Part shown: in pieces, positions 58,004 through 64,000 of the stretch
How the letters are laid out: every line of letters starts with the position of its first letter
Numbering within the stretch: the stretch's first letter is position 1
DNA from: Sulfurospirillum arsenophilum NBRC 109478
GTDB taxonomy: Bacteria; Campylobacterota; Campylobacteria; Campylobacterales; Sulfurospirillaceae
Direction: 5' to 3'
NCBI RefSeq assembly: GCF_000813345.1
Contig: NZ_BBQF01000003.1
Location: 372,001 to 436,000 of the forward strand
DNA: 64,000 nucleotides
Program-made: the position numbers and the translations under genes
The notes under the pieces: model-generated
The model's database searches: none
What the model saw: the letters and a program-made list of their open reading frames with translations, nothing else
Told to the model about the DNA's origin: nothing

Positions 58004-58717
58004 ATGGGTCAAAAAGTAAATCCGATTGGTTTAAGACTTGGTATTAATAGAAACTGGGATTCACGTTGGTTTCCAGGTAAACAAACCTTAGCTACAAACA
58101 TAGGTGAAGATTACAAAATTAGAACATTTTTGAAAAAAGAGCTTTATTATGCAGGTGTAAGTCAAATTTTGATCGAGCGAACTGCTAAGAAGCTTAGAGT
58201 TACTGTTGTTGCTGCACGTCCTGGTATTATTATTGGTAAAAAGGGCTCTGATATTGAAAAATTAAGAGTTAAATTGACCAAACTTATTGACAAAGACGTT
58301 AATGTTAACATTAAAGAAGAGAGACGTCCTCAAGCTTCAGCACAACTTTGTGCAGAAAACGTTGCAATGCAACTTGAGCGTCGTGTAGCCTTTAGAAGAG
58401 CAATGAAAAAAGTGATTCAGGGTGCACAAAAATCTGGTGCTAAAGGTATTAAAATTTCTGTCTCTGGACGTCTTGGTGGCGCTGAGATGGCAAGAACTGA
58501 ATGGTATCTTGAAGGACGCGTTCCACTTCATACGCTAAGAGCAAAAATCGATTACGGTTTTGCTGAAGCACACACAACATACGGTGTTATTGGTGTTAAA
58601 GTATGGATTTTCAAAGGTGAGGTTCTTGTAAAAGGTCTTGCTCCAGAAAAAGATGAAGCGCCTGAGAAAGAGAATTCACGTAAGCCTAGAGCACGTAAAG
58701 AGAGAGGTAAAAACTAA
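58004..58717 (+). CDS. rpsC: ribosomal protein S3
   Basis: 237 residues: '[20 protein letters not shown]' at the start, KH domain '[20 protein letters not shown]', and '[20 protein letters not shown]' lining the mRNA entry tunnel. The last ~25 residues are a lineage-specific basic/acidic tail. The stop overlaps the rplP start by one base. Confidence 0.97.
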   Translation: MGQKVNPIGLRLGINRNWDSRWFPGKQTLATNIGEDYKIRTFLKKELYYAGVSQILIERTAKKLRVTVVAARPGIIIGKKGSDIEKLRVKLTKLIDKDVNVNIKEERRPQASAQLCAENVAMQLERRVAFRRAMKKVIQGAQKSGAKGIKISVSGRLGGAEMARTEWYLEGRVPLHTLRAKIDYGFAEAHTTYGVIGVKVWIFKGEVLVKGLAPEKDEAPEKENSRKPRARKERGKN

Positions 58718-59142
58718 TGTTAATGCCTAAAAGAACGAAATATAAAAAGCAGATGAAAGGCCGCAACCGCGGTGAAGCCAGCAGTGGCGCATCAATCTCT
58801 TTTGGTGAAATCGGTCTCAAAGCTGTTGAAGCTGGACGTATTGATTCACGTCAAATTGAGGCTGCGAGGATTGCTTATACTAGACATGTTAAGCGTCAAG
58901 CTAAGACTTGGATTCGTGTATTCCCAGACAAACCATTAACTGCTAAGCCTATCGAAACACGTATGGGTAAAGGTAAAGGTTCTGTTGATAAGTGGGTTAT
59001 GAATATTAAGCCTGGTAGAATTATTTTTGAAATGGCGGGTGTTCCTGAAGAGTTAGCGCGTGAAGCGTTGACACTTGCAATGCACAAATTGCCTTTCAAA
59101 ACAAAGATTGTAACTCGAGAGAGCGAAAATGAAGTATATTGA
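58717..59142 (+). CDS. rplP: ribosomal protein L16
   Basis: 141 residues: '[20 protein letters not shown]', '[20 protein letters not shown]' and '[15 protein letters not shown]', with the L16 loop near the A-site tRNA elbow. Overlaps rpsC by one base and rpmC by 14. Confidence 0.97.
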   Translation: MLMPKRTKYKKQMKGRNRGEASSGASISFGEIGLKAVEAGRIDSRQIEAARIAYTRHVKRQAKTWIRVFPDKPLTAKPIETRMGKGKGSVDKWVMNIKPGRIIFEMAGVPEELAREALTLAMHKLPFKTKIVTRESENEVY

Positions 59143-59317
59143 TTTAAACGGCAAAAGCGCGTCAGAGCTTTTAGAGTTGTTAAAAGAGAAAAAGGTTCTT
59201 TTGTTTACATTAAGACAAAAGTTAAAAACAATGCAACTTACTAATCCAAATGAGATTAAAGAAGTTAGAAGAGATATCGCACGTATTAATACGGCAATTT
59301 CTGCTCAAAACAAGTAG
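59129..59317 (+). CDS. rpmC: ribosomal protein L29
   Basis: 62 residues, two-helix hairpin: '[20 protein letters not shown]' and '[18 protein letters not shown]'. Lies beside L23 at the tunnel exit. Starts inside the rplP end. Confidence 0.95.
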   Translation: MKYIDLNGKSASELLELLKEKKVLLFTLRQKLKTMQLTNPNEIKEVRRDIARINTAISAQNK

Positions 59318-59326
59318 GGGTAACTA

Positions 59327-59578
59327 ATGGCTTTAAAACGAGAGATTCAAGGCGTAGTTGTTCAGAAAACTGGTGATAAAACCATCACCGTTTTGGTAGA
59401 GAGACGTGTAATGCACCCAAGATATCGCAAGTTCGTTAAACGTTTCAAAAAATACCTAGTCCATGATGAGAGCAACCAAGTAAAAATCGGCGATACAATT
59501 AGCGCTATCGAGTGCAGACCACTTTCAAAAAGAAAGTCTTTTAGACTTAGCGCGATTGTTAAAGTGGGAGTTGAATAA
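59327..59578 (+). CDS. rpsQ: ribosomal protein S17
   Basis: 83 residues: '[20 protein letters not shown]' and '[20 protein letters not shown]', an OB-fold that binds helix 11 of 16S rRNA. Stop overlaps the rplN start by one base. Confidence 0.96.
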   Translation: MALKREIQGVVVQKTGDKTITVLVERRVMHPRYRKFVKRFKKYLVHDESNQVKIGDTISAIECRPLSKRKSFRLSAIVKVGVE

Positions 59579-59946
59579 TGATACAAAGTTTTACTAGATT
59601 AGCTGTTGCTGATAACAGTGGTGCTAAAGAGATCATGTGTATTAAAGTTCTTGGTGGTAGTAAACGTCGTTATGCAACTGTAGGTGATGTTATCATCGCT
59701 TCTGTCAAAAAAGCTTTACCAAGCGGTAAAGTAAAAAAAGGACAAGTTGTTAAAGCGGTTATTGTAAGAACAAAAAAAGAGATCCAAAGAGAAAATGGCT
59801 CATTGATTCGTTTTGATGAAAATGCTGCTGTTATTCTTGATAACAAAAGAGAGCCAATCGGTACACGTATTTTCGGACCAGTAGGTCGTGAAGTTCGTTA
59901 TGCTAACTTTATGAAAATCGTATCTTTGGCACCGGAGGTACTATAA
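59578..59946 (+). CDS. rplN: ribosomal protein L14
   Basis: 122 residues: '[20 protein letters not shown]', '[20 protein letters not shown]', '[20 protein letters not shown]'. It contacts the 30S subunit and is the docking site of the silencing factor RsfS. Overlaps both neighbours by one base. Confidence 0.97.
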   Translation: MIQSFTRLAVADNSGAKEIMCIKVLGGSKRRYATVGDVIIASVKKALPSGKVKKGQVVKAVIVRTKKEIQRENGSLIRFDENAAVILDNKREPIGTRIFGPVGREVRYANFMKIVSLAPEVL

Positions 59947-60182
59947 TGGCGACTAAGATGAAAATTAAAAAAGGCGATACTGTTAAAGTAATCGCAGGCG
60001 ACGATAAAGGTAAAGAGGCGAAAGTTGTTCAAGTTTTGCCAAAAACTTCACAAGTCGTTGTTGAAGGTTGCAAGGTAGTAAAAAAAGCCATTAAGCCAAG
60101 TGAGAGCAACCCTAAGGGTGGTTTTGCAAATCTTGAAAAACCAATTCATGTCTCTAACGTGGCTAAAGTAGAGGGTAAATAA
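59946..60182 (+). CDS. rplX: ribosomal protein L24
   Basis: 78 residues: KOW motif '[20 protein letters not shown]' and '[20 protein letters not shown]'. An assembly initiator of the 50S subunit. Shorter than the E. coli protein (104 residues), as in other Campylobacterota. Confidence 0.96.
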   Translation: MATKMKIKKGDTVKVIAGDDKGKEAKVVQVLPKTSQVVVEGCKVVKKAIKPSESNPKGGFANLEKPIHVSNVAKVEGK

Positions 60183-60727
60183 TGAACAGATTGCAAGAGA
60201 AATTTAATGCTGAAGTTAAACCAGCATTGGTTAAAGAATTTAATATTGCTAACCCTATGTTGTCACCTAAAATCGAAAAAATCGTTATTAGCGTTGGTGC
60301 TGGTGAGGAAGGTAAAGATACTAAGTTATTGCAAAATATCGTTGATACTATCTCATTAATCGCTGGACAAAAAGCGGTTGTTGCGAATGCTAAAAAATCA
60401 GTTGCTGGTTTTAAAGTACGTGCTGGTTATCCAGTCGGTGTTAAAGTAACACTTCGTAAAGAGAACATGTATGCGTTTTTGGACAAGCTTATTTCTGTAG
60501 CACTTCCTAGAGTAAAAGATTTTAGAGGTCTTCCAAGAGTAGGTTTTGACGGACGTGCAAACTATAACTTTGGTCTTAATGAACAATTGATGTTCCCTGA
60601 GGTTGAGTATGATAACATCATGAAAACTCACGGAATGAATATTACACTCGTAACAACTGCTAGCAATGATAAAGAAGCATTTAGACTTCTTGAACTCATT
60701 GGTTTGCCGTTCGCAAAAGGTAAATAA
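60182..60727 (+). CDS. rplE: ribosomal protein L5
   Basis: 181 residues: '[20 protein letters not shown]', '[20 protein letters not shown]' and '[20 protein letters not shown]'. It binds 5S rRNA and the P-site tRNA elbow. Overlaps rplX by one base. Confidence 0.97.
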   Translation: MNRLQEKFNAEVKPALVKEFNIANPMLSPKIEKIVISVGAGEEGKDTKLLQNIVDTISLIAGQKAVVANAKKSVAGFKVRAGYPVGVKVTLRKENMYAFLDKLISVALPRVKDFRGLPRVGFDGRANYNFGLNEQLMFPEVEYDNIMKTHGMNITLVTTASNDKEAFRLLELIGLPFAKGK

Positions 60728-60728
60728 G

Positions 60729-60914
60729 ATGGCTAAAAAATCGATGATTGCAAAGGCTGCTAGAAAGCCTAAGTTTCAAGTAAGAGCATACACAAGATGT
60801 CAAATTTGTGGACGTCCACACTCTGTTTACAGAGATTTTGGTATCTGCAGAATTTGTCTTCGTAAAATGGCAAATGAGGGTCTTATTCCAGGCCTCAAAA
60901 AAGCAAGCTGGTAA
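60729..60914 (+). CDS. rpsN: ribosomal protein S14, zinc (type Z) form
   Basis: 61 residues from ATG 60729; the longer frame upstream overlaps rplE and is not used. The short form keeps two CxxC pairs, '[11 protein letters not shown]' and '[11 protein letters not shown]', so it binds zinc. No zinc-free paralogue is seen in the window. Confidence 0.96.
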   Translation: MAKKSMIAKAARKPKFQVRAYTRCQICGRPHSVYRDFGICRICLRKMANEGLIPGLKKASW

Positions 60915-60925
60915 GGAAATAGACT

Positions 60926-61321
60926 ATGATTAATGATCTAGTAGCAGATTCTTTAACAAGAATCAGAAATGCATCAATGAGAAAACTTGATGTCACAAAG
61001 TTAATGCATTCAAAACTGGTTGAAGCGATTTTAGTTATTTTCCAAAACAAAGGTTATATCGAAAGTTTTAACGTTGTTGAAGAAGGTCCTAAGAAATTTA
61101 TCAATGTTGTTTTGAAGTATGATGCAAGAGGCAGCCAAGTTATTAATGAAGTGAAAAAAATCTCAAAACCTGGACGTAGAGTCTATAAAGGTCGCGATGA
61201 AATTAAACGCTTCAAAAATGGTTATGGTACTATCGTTGTTAGTACATCAAAAGGTGTTCTCAGTAATGATGACGCTCACAAAGCAGGTCTTGGTGGCGAA
61301 GTTATCTGTAGTATTTGGTAA
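60926..61321 (+). CDS. rpsH: ribosomal protein S8
   Basis: 131 residues: '[20 protein letters not shown]' and the C-terminal '[20 protein letters not shown]'. It binds 16S rRNA helix 21 and in E. coli also represses the spc operon. Followed by an unusually long 75-base gap before rplF. Confidence 0.97.
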   Translation: MINDLVADSLTRIRNASMRKLDVTKLMHSKLVEAILVIFQNKGYIESFNVVEEGPKKFINVVLKYDARGSQVINEVKKISKPGRRVYKGRDEIKRFKNGYGTIVVSTSKGVLSNDDAHKAGLGGEVICSIW

Positions 61322-61396
61322 TTAGCTGTTCTTTTATGGTATTCGATATCCATTCTAAGATTTTAAGCTTATCGTAGACAAGTAAAAGGAAATAAA

Positions 61397-61933
61397 ATGT
61401 CTCGTATTGGTAAAAAGCCTGTTAAAATACCTGCTGGCGTTGAAGTGTCAGTAAACGGTGATTTAGTAGAGTTTAAAAAAGGTAGTGTTCAAAAAGTATT
61501 GGACACTAAGGGAAATGTTGACGTAAACGTTCAAGATGGAGAGCTTGTATTTATTTCAAAAGGTGCTGATCGTCAGAGCAGCGCTTTTTGGGGAACATAC
61601 CGTGCACTTGGTCAAAATATTATCACTGGTTTAACTGAAGGTTTTAAAAAACAACTTGAAATTAACGGTGTTGGTTACAGAGCTGCGGTTAATGGTAATG
61701 TTCTTGAACTTCAACTCGGATTTTCTCACCCTATCAATTATGAATTTCCAAAAGATATTCAAATTGTTGTTGAAAAAAACGTGGTAACTATTCAAGGTGA
61801 TGACAAGCAAGTAGTTGGTCAGATTGCTGCCGAAATTAGAAGTTTTAGAGCTCCAGAGCCTTACAAAGGTAAAGGTGTTAAATATTCTGATGAAACTATT
61901 ATCCGTAAAGCCGGAAAAACTTCCAAGAAGTAA
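61397..61933 (+). CDS. rplF: ribosomal protein L6
   Basis: 178 residues: '[18 protein letters not shown]' and the signature '[20 protein letters not shown]' near the end. Two related domains near the factor-binding site. 'AAAAGGAAATAAA' precedes ATG 61397. Confidence 0.97.
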   Translation: MSRIGKKPVKIPAGVEVSVNGDLVEFKKGSVQKVLDTKGNVDVNVQDGELVFISKGADRQSSAFWGTYRALGQNIITGLTEGFKKQLEINGVGYRAAVNGNVLELQLGFSHPINYEFPKDIQIVVEKNVVTIQGDDKQVVGQIAAEIRSFRAPEPYKGKGVKYSDETIIRKAGKTSKK

Positions 61934-61942
61934 GGGTAAGAG

Positions 61943-62299
61943 ATGAGAGCAAATATTTTAAAACGAAAGCTTGCACTAAGAGTAAAACGTAAAAAAAGAG
62001 TAAGAGCAGATATTTCTGGTACGAGTGAAAGACCAAGAGTATCTTTATTCAAATCAAACAGATTTATGTATGCGCAAGCGATTGATGATGTTAATGGCGT
62101 TACTTTGGCAAGTGTAGATGGCAAAAAATTAGGGTTCAATGCTAGCAAAGCGAGTGCAACAGAAGTTGCAAAAGTTTTTGCGGAGACGCTCAAGGCTAAG
62201 AATTTGACTAAAGTTGTCTATGATAGAAATGGTTATTTGTATCATGGTGTAGTTGCTGCTTTTGCAGATGGCCTTAGAGCAAACGGCATAGTGCTATAA
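61943..62299 (+). CDS. rplR: ribosomal protein L18
   Basis: 118 residues: '[20 protein letters not shown]' and '[20 protein letters not shown]'. Binds 5S rRNA together with L5. Arginine- and lysine-rich N-terminus. Confidence 0.97.
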   Translation: MRANILKRKLALRVKRKKRVRADISGTSERPRVSLFKSNRFMYAQAIDDVNGVTLASVDGKKLGFNASKASATEVAKVFAETLKAKNLTKVVYDRNGYLYHGVVAAFADGLRANGIVL

Positions 62300-62323
62300 G
62301 AAAAAGAAGAGGAAAACGATTCA

Positions 62324-62767
62324 ATGGAAAAATACAACAGAGAAGAGTTTGAAGAAGTCATCGTTAACATTGGCCGCGTAACAAAAGTTGTTAAAGGCGG
62401 TAGACGTTTTAGATTTACAGCGCTTGTTGTCGTTGGAAATAAAAAAGGTCTTGTTGGCTATGGTTTTGGTAAAGCTAAAGAGGTTCCTGATGCTATTAGA
62501 AAAGCAGTTGATGATGCATTTAAAAACATTGTCAAAGTGAATATCAAAGGTTCAACAATCGCTCATGATGTTGAAGTTAAATTTAATGCAAGTCGTATTA
62601 TTCTTAAACCAGCCAGTGATGGTACCGGCGTAATTGCTGGTGGTGCAACTCGCCCCGTCGTTGAACTTGCAGGTATTAAAGATATTTTGACAAAGTCATT
62701 GGGTTCAAACAATGCTTCTAACGTGGTAAGAGCAACAATTAAAGCTCTTAGCATGATTAAAAGCTAA
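62324..62767 (+). CDS. rpsE: ribosomal protein S5
   Basis: 147 residues: '[20 protein letters not shown]' and '[19 protein letters not shown]'. It sits at the mRNA entry site and affects accuracy. The next gene is rplO; no rpmD (L30) lies between, which is the usual situation in Campylobacterota. Confidence 0.97.
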   Translation: MEKYNREEFEEVIVNIGRVTKVVKGGRRFRFTALVVVGNKKGLVGYGFGKAKEVPDAIRKAVDDAFKNIVKVNIKGSTIAHDVEVKFNASRIILKPASDGTGVIAGGATRPVVELAGIKDILTKSLGSNNASNVVRATIKALSMIKS

Positions 62768-62788
62768 GTGAAGAGATAAGGACGAAAA

Positions 62789-63193
62789 ATGGCATTAGAT
62801 AATCTTACACCAGCAGAAAACTCTACCAAAAAGATCAAACGCGTAGGTCGTGGTCAAGGTAGTGGTATGGGTAAAACTGCAAGCCGTGGTAATAACGGTC
62901 AAAAATCTCGTACAGGTTACAAACGTAAAAGAGGTTTTGAAGGTGGTCAACAACCACTTCAAAGAAGATTACCAAAAATTGGTTTTACTTCTAAAATTGA
63001 AAAACCTTATATTATCAACGTCGATAAAATTAAAGCAGTTACAGAACTTGCTGAAATTACAGTTGATAAAATTCGTGAAGTACATAAAATGGCAAGTACA
63101 GTTGTTAAAGTGAAATTGATTGGTGCAGGCGCAAAAGCGTTAACTGCTAAAATCAAAGACGAAAACGTCGTTTTTACTGGAATGAGTAAATGA
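62789..63193 (+). CDS. rplO: ribosomal protein L15
   Basis: 134 residues: '[20 protein letters not shown]' and '[20 protein letters not shown]'. Late 50S assembly protein. Overlaps the secY start by 4 bases (ATGA). Confidence 0.97.
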   Translation: MALDNLTPAENSTKKIKRVGRGQGSGMGKTASRGNNGQKSRTGYKRKRGFEGGQQPLQRRLPKIGFTSKIEKPYIINVDKIKAVTELAEITVDKIREVHKMASTVVKVKLIGAGAKALTAKIKDENVVFTGMSK

Positions 63194-64000
63194 GTCAAGA
63201 TCTTACGAAGAAGATCTTAGTTACATTAGGCTTTATATTTGCATACAGGATACTGGCATACGTGCCAGTTCCTGGTGTCAATATAGCTGTAATTAAAGAG
63301 TTCTTCGACTCCAATAGCTCAAATGCCCTTGGAATGTTTAATATGTTCAGCGGTAACGCTGCACAACGTCTTAGTATCATATCGTTAGGTATTATGCCTT
63401 ACATCACCGCGTCTATTATTATGGAACTTCTTGCAGCAACTTTCCCAACACTTGGTAAAATGAAAAAAGAACGTGATGGAATGGTGAAATACATGCAGAT
63501 CATTCGATATGCAACGATTGTTATTACGATTGTACAAGCCATTGGTGTTTCCGTTGGTCTTGGAGGGTTAAGTGGTCGCGCAGGCGAGAGTGCTATTATG
63601 ATCGATATGACAACCTTTACAGCTATTGCAGCTGCTAGTATGCTTACTGGAACCATGTTACTCATGTGGATTGGTGAGCAGATTACACAGCGCGGTATTG
63701 GTAATGGTATCAGTTTGATTATTTTTGCAGGTATCGTTTCAGGAATTCCTAGTGCGATTGGCGGAACCATTAACCTTGTCAATACGGGAGAGTTAAATTT
63801 CCTTGTTGTCATTGGTATTTTAGCCGTTATTTTAGCGACGGTTGGTTCTATTATTTATGTTGAGATGGGTGAGCGTCGTATTCCGATTTCATACTCGCGA
63901 AAAGTCGTACTTCAAAATCAACACAAACGTATTATGAACTATGTGCCTATTAAAATGAATCTTAGTGGTGTTATTCCTCCTATTTTTGCAAGTGCAATTT
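63190..64000 (+). CDS. secY: protein translocase subunit SecY, N-terminal part
   Basis: The gene starts at ATG 63190 and runs off the right edge after ~270 residues. Helix 1 '[20 protein letters not shown]', the plug region '[19 protein letters not shown]', helix 2 '[20 protein letters not shown]', and '[19 protein letters not shown]'-like segment are as in SecY. It forms the membrane channel with SecE and SecG. Placed at the end of the spc operon as usual. Confidence 0.97.
   Translation, partial: MSQDLTKKILVTLGFIFAYRILAYVPVPGVNIAVIKEFFDSNSSNALGMFNMFSGNAAQRLSIISLGIMPYITASIIMELLAATFPTLGKMKKERDGMVKYMQIIRYATIVITIVQAIGVSVGLGGLSGRAGESAIMIDMTTFTAIAAASMLTGTMLLMWIGEQITQRGIGNGISLIIFAGIVSGIPSAIGGTINLVNTGELNFLVVIGILAVILATVGSIIYVEMGERRIPISYSRKVVLQNQHKRIMNYVPIKMNLSGVIPPIFASAI

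Overview
The window looks like chromosomal DNA of a free-living, microaerobic or anaerobic member of the Campylobacterota, most like Sulfurospirillum. The reasons are AT-rich sequence with short intergenic gaps, the Campylobacter-type order dnaG / TPR gene / rnhA / rnc / aroC, a complete P19-type iron-uptake locus next to feoAB, and a ribosomal S10-spc cluster without an rpmD gene. The genus is an inference. No phage, insertion sequence or CRISPR array is visible.

Layout. (1) 1-4.7 kb: the end of a TonB-dependent receptor, PepSY-type membrane genes, a porin behind Fur-like boxes, and a Fur-family regulator. (2) 4.7-9.2 kb: a compact cluster of an HMA-like protein, a ferritin-like protein with a membrane tail, several tiny glycine-rich membrane proteins and a P1B-type ATPase with an S-C-A metal-site motif. 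I read it as a candidate ferrosome (iron-storage organelle) locus. (3) 9.2-12.6 kb: a cytidylate-kinase-like gene and a 7TM histidine kinase/response regulator pair. (4) 12.6-19 kb: a candidate undescribed biosynthetic cluster. A divergent N-acyl amino acid synthase-like gene faces a five-gene run: haem-oxygenase-like diiron protein, Asp/Glu racemase, adenylate-forming enzyme, ATP-grasp enzyme and family 9 glycosyltransferase. A large inverted repeat lies between the two promoters. (5) 19-20.8 kb: a small frameshifted membrane ORF, a secreted protein, tRNA-Ala and a J-domain protein. (6) 20.9-34.4 kb: a self-contained chemosensory system (receiver, CheW, MCP, small acidic protein, CheA, CheR, His-less kinase, CheD, CheB, PAS kinase, receiver with unknown output), then diguanylate cyclase, CheC and CheY on the other strand. 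(7) 34.4-40.5 kb: housekeeping genes. (8) 40.5-51.2 kb, minus strand: iron import, the P19/FTR1/ABC/thioredoxin-like operon followed by feoAB. (9) 51.4-54.5 kb: rnhB, a SpoIIE-type phosphatase behind a structured leader, and an AAA ATPase. (10) 54.7-64 kb: the S10-spc ribosomal operon, running out of the window in secY.

Iron is the dominant theme. TonB import, porin, Fur-family control, P19/FTR1, FeoAB and the putative ferrosome would together cover uptake, control and storage. Fur-like boxes sit in front of several of these units.

A second theme runs across the window: the perfect palindrome TTTACATGTAAA occurs 17 times, about 0.02 being expected by chance, plus at least 12 single-mismatch copies. 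Inside genes it almost always falls in the frame that encodes Leu-His-Val-(Lys/Asn). It is absent from the ribosomal operon. No function is assigned to it here.
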